This document shows positions 51,774 through 60,765 of a DNA stretch of 64,000 nt, in pieces (position 1 is the stretch's first letter; the number at the start of each line of letters is the position of its first letter). This DNA comes from Methylotenera oryzisoli_B (GTDB lineage Bacteria; Pseudomonadota; Gammaproteobacteria; Burkholderiales; Methylophilaceae). The stretch lies in NCBI GenBank assembly GCA_965613685.1, contig OZ277031.1, positions 1,116,001-1,180,000 on the forward strand. The letters run 5' to 3'. The notes under the pieces were generated by a model that worked only from the letters and a program-made list of their open reading frames with translations, made no database searches and was not told the origin of the DNA. A program made the position numbers and the translations under genes.

Positions 51774-52379
51774 TTATTTACAAACTTTCATCTCATATTT
51801 AATTTGCCATGCTGGATATAAATAGCAGAATCGTCTTTCATAAATATCTTGTGTATGTATATTTAAATTAACTATACGACTAAGTATTGGCTCTAATATT
51901 TTATCAATCAGTTTTTCACGGTAAAACATTATTGTAATTTTCTCGACCTTATAACGAGCTTTCGTATAATAATCCGGCACCTTTCTTCCAAATTGAATAC
52001 TTTCATCCATAAAATAATGCATTGTATATAACCCAAACGGTTGAACATGTGTTGGATCGGAATAATAATATGGGTTTGAAAAATGCGGAACAATAGTATT
52101 AATGTCAGCATTATTTTTGCATACGCGATGTAATTCAACCATCAATCCCATGAAATTTTTAATATGCTCAAATGACCCTCTGCTAACGATTGCATCAACA
52201 GAGTTATCTGGTAATTGCTCAAGAGGTTTATTAAGATCAGCGATCAAATCCGTACCAGGCAAATCTATAAAATCAACATTATAGTAGCCTTCAACTTTAT
52301 CATTACCAGCACCTAAATTAAGCATTAACCCATGATTTAATGAGATCGCTTCATTTATTTTTTTATTAATTATTTTCAT
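51774..52379 (-). CDS. Class I methyltransferase-like protein
   Basis: A 201-residue protein with motif I LMLNLGAGNDKVEGYYNVDF and VDAIVSRGSFEHIKNFMGLMVELHRVCK (motif IV region), as in class I SAM methyltransferases acting in LPS/EPS clusters. It has a tight HFSNPYYYSDPTHVQPF stretch seen in such proteins. Target unknown. Confidence 0.75.
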   Translation of the reverse strand: MKIINKKINEAISLNHGLMLNLGAGNDKVEGYYNVDFIDLPGTDLIADLNKPLEQLPDNSVDAIVSRGSFEHIKNFMGLMVELHRVCKNNADINTIVPHFSNPYYYSDPTHVQPFGLYTMHYFMDESIQFGRKVPDYYTKARYKVEKITIMFYREKLIDKILEPILSRIVNLNIHTQDIYERRFCYLYPAWQIKYEMKVCK

Positions 52380-52399
52380 TCTTCAATCCAAAGTTTAGA

Positions 52400-53614
52400 T
52401 TAATATAAATTTTTATTATGTGTCTCTAATATGCCAGATCCATACAATGCCAGCTCAAAACGCTTTAAAGGCGAGGCTTCTAAAGATCTATTAATTATTT
52501 TTTTTACCTTACCATTAGCTACACTCTGAATCCAAAATAATAAATTAGCGATTTCATCCTCATGAAAATCAAGATCAACATCAAAATCTGGCTGACTTCC
52601 ATCCAATTTTAAATGGCAAACAAAATGTCCCGCAACACCAGCCTCATAAAGCATTGATGATTCAACACCAACAAATATTGACTGTTGCCCCCTTAGTTGC
52701 GCCAACTTATCTTTATTCTCTACCAATGGAAATAAATGACTTAAATAATCCATAAGACCATAATCAGCATATTCGTTAGGATGAGGACGATAGAAAATCT
52801 TAATACCAGGTGATTTGGTTATTGCATTAGAAATCTTAAGGTATGTTTTTATACTTCTTTCATAAATACTTGTTCCACTACCCATCATTCCAGTTCCTAG
52901 AAGTATAACGCAGAGTTGATCAAAAGGCTTTGCAATAGCCGTATATGGCAAACCTATTTCAAATGTTCTTGAATGATTACATCGAATTATTTTTGATTGA
53001 CTTAATTTCCAAACAAAATTTATTTCTGATAATTCACCATCGTTTCTAATTTGATAATAATAATTCAAGAAAAAGCCATGCTGAATGCATACAGTCTTCA
53101 CAATCAAAGGTAATAACCTACCTAAAAAGACAAAGAATGTACCTAATGGCTGCGTATCTTCCTGTAGAAAAAATACCACTCTATCGTAGTTATGCAACTC
53201 ATTGACCCATAAATTTAGCTGCCTGATTCCTGGCGTATTCCAGTCTCTAGTCATTTTTGCATGAATTGCCCCAAGAATCGGAAATGACCAACAAAAACCA
53301 TAGCCATGATTAATTGCAAACTCTTTTTCTTTATGTGATCCAACAATAATCACACTATTTGGCTTAAATAAAACCATATAGTCTTTATTTTTAAGGCCCT
53401 CAAAAATATAAATTTCTTTATTTTGGCTTAAATCTGGCTTTATAAAAAAACCTATGCTAGATTGAATTAAACCCTTGAAACTTCTCATCTTTTTTTTTCT
53501 TAGCAATACATAACTTGAGGCCACAACATTCCATTGCATAAGCCAACTATTGCAGTTGATTGATATCTCATTTAATGTATTTTTTAATATTGCTTTGGAT
53601 AAATATATTTTCAT
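52400..53614 (-). CDS. Unrecognised protein, possible GT-B glycosyltransferase
   Basis: A 404-residue protein. Visible parts: SVIIVGSHKEKEFAINHGYGF, IVKTVCIQHGFFLN, FDQLCVILLGTGMM, KIFYRPHPNEYADYG and SIFVGVESSMLYEAGVAGHFV. The RPHPNE and VESSMLYEA patches recall capsule or polysialyl-type GT-B proteins, but the match is weak. Start at ATG 53614; the longer frame begins with TTG inside the previous gene. Follows the second WbpG-like gene. Confidence 0.55.
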   Translation of the reverse strand: MKIYLSKAILKNTLNEISINCNSWLMQWNVVASSYVLLRKKKMRSFKGLIQSSIGFFIKPDLSQNKEIYIFEGLKNKDYMVLFKPNSVIIVGSHKEKEFAINHGYGFCWSFPILGAIHAKMTRDWNTPGIRQLNLWVNELHNYDRVVFFLQEDTQPLGTFFVFLGRLLPLIVKTVCIQHGFFLNYYYQIRNDGELSEINFVWKLSQSKIIRCNHSRTFEIGLPYTAIAKPFDQLCVILLGTGMMGSGTSIYERSIKTYLKISNAITKSPGIKIFYRPHPNEYADYGLMDYLSHLFPLVENKDKLAQLRGQQSIFVGVESSMLYEAGVAGHFVCHLKLDGSQPDFDVDLDFHEDEIANLLFWIQSVANGKVKKIINRSLEASPLKRFELALYGSGILETHNKNLY

Positions 53615-53624
53615 TTTTTTGGTA

Positions 53625-54893
53625 TTACAAAATTTGATGCAAGCTTTCTGAACAGCCCTTCCCAATTGTTATGTATTTCCCATCTTTATCACTCTCAAGC
53701 TTATCGTTAGCCTGAAATAAAGCCGCCGCATTATGGCCCTGATCAGCTTTTAGATTCTCAGCCTCTTGCTGGGCACTTAATCCATTAAATTCCCATTGAC
53801 CAAATTCAGGTTGGTTCCAATATTTTTCATTTCTCCATTGATCCATTAGGAAGCGCATTGATCGAGGAGTTATTCCTAACCAATCTAAAAGCAGTTGTGA
53901 ATACTTAACAGGTATTTGTTCGTACTTTCTGACTAAAGCTAGTCCTTCATCACGGTTTATGCGTCCATACCGTATTTCTCGAGTAGCATGATCGGTTACT
54001 TTTGAGTATCCATGTTTATATAACTTTAACTGATCATGCAGATCCATATAGTTAAAGCAATCTACGTAGTCATAACAATCGAACGTGCGTGAGAATTTAG
54101 ACGTACGGTATCCATACTCACGCATCATTTGCTCATGCTGTGCTTTTGGATCCCATCGCACGTAGTTACCCAAGTAGATACCGCGCACACCGATAGCATT
54201 CAAGTCACGATCATCTGGATAGCGATATTGCCAGATATCTTGCTCTTTAAGGGTATCAAAAATAGATAGCAGGTCGTCTGCCTCATAGCCCATTAAGTCA
54301 TGATCTTTGCGATAACGTCGAGTCATTTCCACTTCGTGCTCATGGGAAAACATACCCACCTGTTCAAGGCCTTGGTGAGCGCCCCAAATGATCAATGGAA
54401 TCTTGTACCGAACAGCCGTTTGAACTGGAAAAACTGTTTGTCCAGCTAAAATTGGCCAGTAAATACTACCAAACTGACGCAAAGTACTTCTTGTTATATT
54501 TTTAACAGAGATTGGATTGACATTCTGATAGAGGATATCGCAATTAAAACGAATGCGCAGATTGGCAAGATTGCTTATTCCTAATGGTGTATTGAAATAC
54601 TTATTATAAGTCACTAATAATGGATTTAAGCCCAACTTAACTTTCGCCAAGTAGACGATGTAGTAAGAATCTTGCGCACCCGTTACTGGGATAATGCAAT
54701 CATAGTTATTACCATCTTGATTACGGTATGGTTTAACTAAGTCCTCAAGCATTTTCCAGCGCTTGCTCCAATCAAGCTTATCTTTTTCCTCATGGATGCG
54801 ACAGCCAGAGCAAATACCTTCATCATCCAGGGTTAACCCTAAAGGGTGCGCAGTTGTATATAAGCATCGCTTACAAAATTGAATATCAGACAT
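53625..54893 (-). CDS. N-acetyl sugar amidotransferase-like (WbpG family), variant PP-loop
   Basis: A 422-residue protein with the WbpG layout: a Cys4 zinc region (CKRCLYTTAHPLG, then CSGCRIHEE) and a PP-loop domain. The nucleotide loop reads CIIPVTGAQDSYYIVYL where the family has VSGGKDS, so the SGGKDS Gly-Gly-Lys is replaced by Gly-Ala-Gln. HQGLEQVGMFSHEHEVEMTRRYRKDHD follows. The gene overlaps hisF by 8 bases. It may be a partner or inactive subunit of the copy at 56281, or a working variant. Confidence 0.8.
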   Translation of the reverse strand: MSDIQFCKRCLYTTAHPLGLTLDDEGICSGCRIHEEKDKLDWSKRWKMLEDLVKPYRNQDGNNYDCIIPVTGAQDSYYIVYLAKVKLGLNPLLVTYNKYFNTPLGISNLANLRIRFNCDILYQNVNPISVKNITRSTLRQFGSIYWPILAGQTVFPVQTAVRYKIPLIIWGAHQGLEQVGMFSHEHEVEMTRRYRKDHDLMGYEADDLLSIFDTLKEQDIWQYRYPDDRDLNAIGVRGIYLGNYVRWDPKAQHEQMMREYGYRTSKFSRTFDCYDYVDCFNYMDLHDQLKLYKHGYSKVTDHATREIRYGRINRDEGLALVRKYEQIPVKYSQLLLDWLGITPRSMRFLMDQWRNEKYWNQPEFGQWEFNGLSAQQEAENLKADQGHNAAALFQANDKLESDKDGKYITIGKGCSESLHQIL

Positions 54894-55677
54894 CAGCGTC
54901 AGCCATCAATGAAAATTTCGATTCATAGCATGCAGGCCTAAGCTGCATACCGGTTAAGACTTCTTTATAGGCCTGAATGGCATGCTCTCGGTAGGATAAG
55001 AAATTGCCAACAGCCACAGCGGCGACTTCTGGCAATTGCAATAACCCCTCCATTTTCTCAGGATCACTTATTCCGCCAAATGCAATTACAGCAGCAGCCT
55101 GAAGAGGAAACTCCTCAACAAGTTTTTTCTCAAAGCCTCCAGGAATACCTTCGTGCATCCAATCTGAAATTAAGACTTCAGAAACAACCCCAGCCTTAAT
55201 TAAATTGATAACGGAATCTGAAATAGGGTTTGATGTTTTAGATCTGTAGTTCAACCAAGATAATCCACTACCATTCCATGACAGCGGCAATGACGCTATA
55301 AGGGCCTGAGAACCTAATTTTTCAGACAGGTTTTCAACCTCGATTGGATTATCATGAAGCAAAGCGTCAACGGCAATACGGTCAGCTCCTAATTGAATTA
55401 ATGACAAGCCGTCCTCAACTGATCGAATACCCCCAGCATAAATAAGCGGCGTTTCTAGGCCAAGCTTACCTAATTTCTCTAGCAACTTAAAATCAGGGCC
55501 AGAACCAGCAGACGAACAATCAATCACTTGAACTAATATTTCATCGGCACCCCAACGATCAAGATTCTCCACTATGCATTCCGGCTTACCTAAAGGCAGG
55601 TAGCGAGAATAGCCAAATGATTGAACAGCCCATCCATTTTTAACTGCCACAACCCCTACTAATCTTTTTTTAAGCAT
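54886..55677 (-). CDS. HisF-like cyclase subunit (glycan amidotransferase partner)
   Basis: A 263-residue (beta-alpha)8 barrel related to HisF. DFKLLEKLGKLGLETPLIYAGG and GADRIAVDALLHDNPIEVE match, as does AVIAFGGISDPEKMEGLL. But the first-strand region reads LVGVVAVKNGWAVQS, so the Asp of the HisF CLDVKDG motif is absent, and the second catalytic Asp (DARR region) is also not seen. This fits HisF2-type proteins of O-antigen clusters that pass ammonia to a WbpG protein. It overlaps both neighbours. Confidence 0.82.
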   Translation of the reverse strand: MLKKRLVGVVAVKNGWAVQSFGYSRYLPLGKPECIVENLDRWGADEILVQVIDCSSAGSGPDFKLLEKLGKLGLETPLIYAGGIRSVEDGLSLIQLGADRIAVDALLHDNPIEVENLSEKLGSQALIASLPLSWNGSGLSWLNYRSKTSNPISDSVINLIKAGVVSEVLISDWMHEGIPGGFEKKLVEEFPLQAAAVIAFGGISDPEKMEGLLQLPEVAAVAVGNFLSYREHAIQAYKEVLTGMQLRPACYESKFSLMADADV

Positions 55678-56284
55678 TAGCAGTGAGTTCCATGATTAAA
55701 TTCTTCAATAACACCCTGCCTGCCTCTTGGCTTTTTTCTGGGTGAAACTGAACACCGATTGCTTTACCTTTTCGTATAACAGAAGCAAAAGTATCAAAAT
55801 GATGAGTCATACCAACCTTATACTCATCGGGTCCTTGGTAACAATATGAATGATTGAAATAGAATGATTCCCCATCGCTGTCCTGAAGTGAGAGCCCAGG
55901 AACGATACACTCTAAGGCATTCCATCCAATATGCCACTTAGAATCAGCCATTGCGACAAATTCGCCAGGAATAACATTGAGTCCAGCCGTGTATTCAAAC
56001 TCATAAGAAGCGCTAGCAAGCAACTGCATACCCAAACATATCCCAATAATTGGGTGCTGTTCACGAGCTTGCTTTTGCAAATAATCTACTAAACCTAACC
56101 GATGCAAAGATTGCATGGCAGTTGGGAAAGCCCCAACCCCAGGAAGAACTAAAACGTCTACACTATCAAGAATTGCAGGTTCAGCACTTACCCTGACACG
56201 AAAACCAAGGTTCCGCAGACTATGAATAACTGAGGCGTGATTACCCATTCCATAATCTACTATGCCAACAGTAGTGATGCTCAA
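55670..56284 (-). CDS. HisH-like glutamine amidotransferase subunit
   Basis: A 204-residue class I amidotransferase: VGIVDYGMGNHASVIHSLR, LPGVGAFPTAMQSL, the nucleophile in IIGICLGMQLLA (Cys about 82), and the His/Glu pair in GVQFHPEKSQEAG. It releases ammonia from glutamine for the WbpG/HisF-type partner. The start is TTG at 56284, overlapping the upstream wbpG-like stop (TTGA). The real histidine operon copy is presumably elsewhere. Confidence 0.88.
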   Translation of the reverse strand: MSITTVGIVDYGMGNHASVIHSLRNLGFRVRVSAEPAILDSVDVLVLPGVGAFPTAMQSLHRLGLVDYLQKQAREQHPIIGICLGMQLLASASYEFEYTAGLNVIPGEFVAMADSKWHIGWNALECIVPGLSLQDSDGESFYFNHSYCYQGPDEYKVGMTHHFDTFASVIRKGKAIGVQFHPEKSQEAGRVLLKNLIMELTANA

Positions 56285-57408
56285 AGCCCTACCCCGACTT
56301 TGAATTTACGGAGAATTGATCCATCCTCGTTAACCGTAAATAGCGTTTTATTGGTCGACTCTTTGACTTTTTCCCAAAACTCATCAACTGATATTGCTAG
56401 GTAATCGCAGTAATCATTTATGTATTTTTCATCCTGCGCATCGTCAAACTGCTCAACAAGTTTTATCGCTTCATCACGTGTTATGCGTCCCAATCTTATT
56501 TCTTCATTTGCATAATCAGTAACACGACCAAAACCAAACTTATAATATTTAATCAGTTGATTAATTGGCGTGAAGTCTTCATCTAATGCTGTAACCCCAA
56601 ATAAATCGCCCGTCTTTTCAACCCCATCTGTTCGTATCTCAAGTCCATTGCCACAAGAATAGGTCGCATTATTTACTAGCGACCAGTCCCCTAAAAACCA
56701 ACCCAAATAAACGATTTGTAAATCATGTCTTTGAAATTCCGTTACATCTGGGTATACATAAGACAGCAATTCAGACTTAGAAAACCCACATTGAAGCATC
56801 CAATCAAGTCCGCTAGAAAGCGTGTTCATATAGCGTAAGCTGTTTCCATCGTATCCAGTTCGACCTAGTGTTTTTAAATCACCAAGCTGCAATCCTGGAT
56901 TTTCACCCCACATTATTAATTTAATGCCGTACTTAATGGCAATCTGTGGAACCGAGGCAAATAGAGCCATTTCCGTTGATCGAAAGGAATTGGTGAATTT
57001 ATGGAACCCCTCTTGCTTGAGCTTCATCCATGTCTGGGGGGCTGGCGCGCTAAGCACAAGATCAAAACCAAGATCAATTAAATTCGATAAATTTTCTACG
57101 CCTCTCTCTGTAACCTGTTCTGGAGGGTAGCTCATGCTTACGAGTAAGGGGTTAATACCCAATTTATCACGAAGAAACAACGCTTGCCGCGTGCTATCTT
57201 TGCCTCCACTTACACCAATAATGCAGTCATGAAACTGACCATTTTTTCTAGGATATTTTGACAATATGTCCTGGAGCATCTCAAAACGCTCTTGCCAGTC
57301 AACCTGTTTCAGGGCTTCAAAATAAGAACATGCCGGGCATATACCATTTTCAGTGAAAAATGTATTAGGACGGCTATCTGGCTGCAAACATAGTCTGCAG
57401 TATTTCAA
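56281..57408 (-). CDS. N-acetyl sugar amidotransferase (WbpG/PseA-like)
   Basis: A 375-residue PP-loop enzyme with intact motif: CRLCLQPDSRPN plus CPACSYFE zinc region, then CIIGVSGGKDSTRQALFL. MWGENPGLQLGDLKTLGRTGYDGN follows. WbpG proteins with HisH2/HisF2 add nitrogen to an acetamido sugar (acetamidino formation in Pseudomonas O-antigen); PseA does likewise with pseudaminic acid. The start is TTG at 57408, with GAGGTG 6 bases upstream. First gene of the amidotransferase sub-module. Confidence 0.85.
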   Translation of the reverse strand: MKYCRLCLQPDSRPNTFFTENGICPACSYFEALKQVDWQERFEMLQDILSKYPRKNGQFHDCIIGVSGGKDSTRQALFLRDKLGINPLLVSMSYPPEQVTERGVENLSNLIDLGFDLVLSAPAPQTWMKLKQEGFHKFTNSFRSTEMALFASVPQIAIKYGIKLIMWGENPGLQLGDLKTLGRTGYDGNSLRYMNTLSSGLDWMLQCGFSKSELLSYVYPDVTEFQRHDLQIVYLGWFLGDWSLVNNATYSCGNGLEIRTDGVEKTGDLFGVTALDEDFTPINQLIKYYKFGFGRVTDYANEEIRLGRITRDEAIKLVEQFDDAQDEKYINDYCDYLAISVDEFWEKVKESTNKTLFTVNEDGSILRKFKVGVGL

Positions 57409-57456
57409 CTTGGCACCTCATGCTTACGATTAATCATTACAAACATTTAGTCAGTT

Positions 57457-58110
57457 TCAATCTTTTATTGCGAAATATATCGAAAATATCAAGGCACGAA
57501 TTATTTTGTAATTAGAGGAAATTACTTGTCCGAATCTTGATGCTCCTTTTCTCTCGCGAACATTAAAAGCTATTTGCTTAATCCTATACTTTTTTTCTGC
57601 CGCAAAAATTATTAGCTCTGTACCAATAGATCCATATGAATCGAAATAGCCTTGATTTGCATACACGGGGGTTCTATAAGCCTTCATGCCGCATAATGGA
57701 TCTTTTATTCCAAATCTTAAAAAGGTATACCAGGCGAACAAATGCTCTGCGAAGCGCTGTCGTTTATTTCGCACACCAACAACCACATCAAACCCCAAGT
57801 CGATTTCAGCGATAAACTTTTCAATAAGCAATGGGTCGTGCTGACCATCGGCATCTACGGTAACAATAATTTTAGAACCCAAGTCGGCGGCTTTGTTAAA
57901 ACCTGAATTAAGTGCCTCATCGTATCCCCTATTATATTTATGCGCGACGACAACTGCACCCGAGTTTAGAGCTAAGGCCCCAGTGCTATCGGTTGATCCG
58001 TCGTCAACTACAATCGGAACTCCATACTTCACAACCGCTTCAACAATACCAACTATGGTTGCTGACTCATTAAGAGCAGGTATAACAATGCCTACTCGAC
58101 ATTTATCCAT
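57457..58110 (-). CDS. Glycosyltransferase family 2, DPM1-like
   Basis: A 217-residue GT-A protein: VGIVIPALNESATIVGIVEAV, IVVDDGSTDSTGAL, AHKYNRGYDEALNSGF, IIVTVDADGQHDPLL and IKDPLCGMKAYRTPVY. It lacks C-terminal membrane segments, so it is a soluble polyprenol-phosphate or cytosolic transferase. Overlaps the NeuB-like gene by 19 bases. Confidence 0.85.
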   Translation of the reverse strand: MDKCRVGIVIPALNESATIVGIVEAVVKYGVPIVVDDGSTDSTGALALNSGAVVVAHKYNRGYDEALNSGFNKAADLGSKIIVTVDADGQHDPLLIEKFIAEIDLGFDVVVGVRNKRQRFAEHLFAWYTFLRFGIKDPLCGMKAYRTPVYANQGYFDSYGSIGTELIIFAAEKKYRIKQIAFNVRERKGASRFGQVISSNYKIIRALIFSIYFAIKD

Positions 58111-59171
58111 CTAAGTTGCTCCCCAGCCTTAACTTCTTGTCGAATTGTCTTACCGATTAATTCATGCAGATGATGGGGTGGCAAGCCATCTTTAGGACAA
58201 GGACGCAATACCTCTAAGTTATCTCGAGTTAGGATTGTCCCCACACCAAGATCTCTTGTTGCTCGAATTGACCGACGTTGAATCACCACCGTTTCCGTCT
58301 CGTTACCTTCGACCTGTTTAATTCCACACCCTAATGCATTCTCTAACTCACGAGTTCTATTAACCATATCACGCCACGACAAGGGATCCATTGAAAACTT
58401 ATGATCTGGGCCATTGCGGTTGATATCGTCAGTAAAATGTTTTTCAATCATACGCGCGCCTAGCGCTACAGCACCAAGCGTCGTGGCCAGCCCTGGAGTA
58501 TGGTCACTTAAGCCCAATACCAGATCAGGAAACATTTTTTCATATACAGACAAAACATTAAGCTGGATATATTTAAAATTTTCTAAACTTGCAGTGTAAT
58601 TAGTATTACATTGCATTAAGCAAAGCATTGGATTGATTTCAAGTCCTGCTTGCACGGCGCGCAACACATCATCCATAGTTGATGCTCCTGTTGCCATAAT
58701 ATAAGGCTTTTGCTTTGAAGCAATGTGTTGCACCATTTCAATCCAGGTAATATCACCAGATCCAATTTTATATGCCGGTACAAAACTATCAATATGTTCA
58801 ACAATTTCAATTGAGTAAGGGCTGGTAAAGAATGCAATGCCTGCATTTTCACACGTATCTTTTAAAGTGCTTGTCCAATCCAGACTTACGCTGGCATCTT
58901 TATAAACATCAAAGACAGATTTTTTCCAACTAGCTTGATGAGATTGCTGCCCACCCATGGTCTTAAATCCAAAATCGCTGACTATCGATTCCGCCTTGAA
59001 ATGTTGAAATTTAGCTGCATCTGCCCCAGCCTCAGCAGCCAAATAAATCAAGTCTTTTGCACGCCGTAAATCACCATCGTGATTCGCGGCTATGTCAGCA
59101 ATAAAATAGGTTGGGTAATCACGCCCAATATTTCTGCCTTGAATATTTAGTGTTGAATTAGGCGATTTCAT
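58092..59171 (-). CDS. NeuB-family nonulosonate synthase
   Basis: A 359-residue sialic acid synthase-type protein: PTYFIADIAANHDGDLRRAKD, GADAAKFQHFKAESIVSD, PAYKIGSGDITW, LGLSDHTPGLATTLGAVALGARMIEKHFTDD, and a C-terminal SAF (antifreeze-like) domain (RRSIRATRDLGVGTILTRDNL). It condenses phosphoenolpyruvate with a 6-carbon sugar. Neu, Leg or Pse type cannot be told from sequence by eye; the PseB and PseF-like neighbours favour a pseudaminic- or legionaminic-type product. It overlaps both neighbours. Confidence 0.88.
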   Translation of the reverse strand: MKSPNSTLNIQGRNIGRDYPTYFIADIAANHDGDLRRAKDLIYLAAEAGADAAKFQHFKAESIVSDFGFKTMGGQQSHQASWKKSVFDVYKDASVSLDWTSTLKDTCENAGIAFFTSPYSIEIVEHIDSFVPAYKIGSGDITWIEMVQHIASKQKPYIMATGASTMDDVLRAVQAGLEINPMLCLMQCNTNYTASLENFKYIQLNVLSVYEKMFPDLVLGLSDHTPGLATTLGAVALGARMIEKHFTDDINRNGPDHKFSMDPLSWRDMVNRTRELENALGCGIKQVEGNETETVVIQRRSIRATRDLGVGTILTRDNLEVLRPCPKDGLPPHHLHELIGKTIRQEVKAGEQLRWINVE

Positions 59172-60033
59172 CGTAATCCTCAGCTATTTGTTCAATAATA
59201 TCAGTCAATTCAGGCAAGGTAATCCTCAATTCATTTTCAAATTTTGAGCTATCCATAAGCATATTTTTAGGACGATAAGCTCTGAAAAAACGAGCTTCGT
59301 CACTTAAAATTCGTTTCATGGAAATTGTTGGTAAATTTAATCGGTTAGCAAAAGCAAAAGCAAAATCTGCTTTACTCAAACCACAGCGTGAACCAAGGTT
59401 ATAAATGCCAACAGGGTGAGTTTCTATAACTAATGCAATCATCTCCACCAATGCATTTATTGACAAGGGACTAAAATTTACATCATTTAATACTTGCACA
59501 TCCTTACCACTGACAAGAGAGTTATAGAGCCAATCGCTTAGGCTTTCACGATAACTTACTTGGCTGCGCCCAACAAAATTGGTCCGAAGTATAGTGCTTG
59601 ATACTTGAAGTGCGGCCAATTCACCGGAATACTTTGAGAAGGCATAATTATTGGTAATGGTAACGTCGCCTTCATTGTGTAAACGCTCGCCGTCGTAGAC
59701 ATGATCAGTAGAAATTTGTACAAGGTGGCAATTATGCTCAGCTGATTTTATCCAATTCACTAAATTCTCAACACTTCGTGTGTTTGCCAAATAAGCCGAA
59801 TTAACCTGATCTTCACATAACTCAACATTGGTCAGGCTAACTAAGTTAACAATTACATCTGGTTGGATTTGTTCAAGATATTCGTGCGTTTGAACTTCAT
59901 CTGCGAGATCAAACAAAATATCAGCTTGCCTTTTTTTTGCGTGGGTTACTACTTTATGGCCACACTTATTTAGATACGGCACAAGGCTAGAGCCAAGCAA
60001 CCCAGTAGACCCTGTAACTAGAATTTTCTTCAT
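59158..60033 (-). CDS. SDR sugar reductase/epimerase, RmlD-like
   Basis: A 291-residue extended/atypical SDR: ILVTGSTGLLGSSLVPYLNK, IVNLVSLTNVELCEDQVNSAY, QISTDHVYDGERLHNEGD, NNYAFSKYSGELAAL (YxxxK) and ILRTNFVGRSQVSYRESL. It resembles RmlD in shape, but sits between a NeuB and a cytidylyltransferase gene, so a role on a nonulosonate or its precursor sugar is possible. Substrate unknown. Confidence 0.75.
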   Translation of the reverse strand: MKKILVTGSTGLLGSSLVPYLNKCGHKVVTHAKKRQADILFDLADEVQTHEYLEQIQPDVIVNLVSLTNVELCEDQVNSAYLANTRSVENLVNWIKSAEHNCHLVQISTDHVYDGERLHNEGDVTITNNYAFSKYSGELAALQVSSTILRTNFVGRSQVSYRESLSDWLYNSLVSGKDVQVLNDVNFSPLSINALVEMIALVIETHPVGIYNLGSRCGLSKADFAFAFANRLNLPTISMKRILSDEARFFRAYRPKNMLMDSSKFENELRITLPELTDIIEQIAEDYDEIA

Positions 60034-60047
60034 CTATTAAAATCTTA

Positions 60048-60731
60048 CTATTTGTTGCGCATCTTATATAAATCTTCAGCACGCTTCCAATCATCCATAG
60101 AATCTATATCAACGACCCGCCAATTTGGTATCGACATGCCTAAACCATCAGTATGCATTTTTTTGTGCTCCAACCAAGCTGATGACTTGCCCCAATAGAA
60201 CTGACCTGAATCATGATATGTCTTTTCTAAATCCTGTGTTCTGGTTAACTCATTTTCAGGGTTAACAAACTGCATCTGACCAGATGACAACTGTCGCATT
60301 GCTCGTTGAATTGGATGAGCATACTCAGTCACCGGATAAACAAAAGCAGCGTCATTTTTTTGTATTAAATTAAATGCATTTACTAAATCACTTTCTTGTA
60401 AAAAAGGAACGCATGGGTATATACAGCAGGCATATTCCACATTCCACCCACTATCAATAGATGCTCTAACTGCATGAGCAATTACCGGCACGGTTGGGGT
60501 GATGTCGTCTGCTAATTCAACGGGTCTGGCAAATGGCGTTTCTGCACCCCATTTTCTTGCAATATCTGCAATTTCTTCATCATCAGTGGATACGATTACG
60601 TGATCGAATAATTTCGATTTTACGGCTGTAGCAATAGCCCATGCAATCATCGGCCTGCCACTGAATTCTTTAATATTTTTGCGGGGAATTCTTTTGCTTC
60701 CCCCTCGGGCTGGAATTACCGCTATTTTCAT
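60048..60731 (-). CDS. pseF: Nonulosonate cytidylyltransferase, PseF-like
   Basis: A 227-residue CMP-sugar synthetase: AVIPARGGSKRIPRKNIKEF, VSTDDEEIADIARKWGAETPFARPVELADD, CIYPCVPFLQESDL, FVYPVTEYAHPIQRAM and YHDSGQFYWGK. PseF (CMP-pseudaminate synthetase) proteins have the same RPxELxDD and YPVTEYxxPIQRA marks. It activates the nonulosonate for transfer. Confidence 0.85.
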   Translation of the reverse strand: MKIAVIPARGGSKRIPRKNIKEFSGRPMIAWAIATAVKSKLFDHVIVSTDDEEIADIARKWGAETPFARPVELADDITPTVPVIAHAVRASIDSGWNVEYACCIYPCVPFLQESDLVNAFNLIQKNDAAFVYPVTEYAHPIQRAMRQLSSGQMQFVNPENELTRTQDLEKTYHDSGQFYWGKSSAWLEHKKMHTDGLGMSIPNWRVVDIDSMDDWKRAEDLYKMRNK

Positions 60732-60765
60732 AACTAATTTTCTCTTTTAACTTAAAAAAGGTTAT

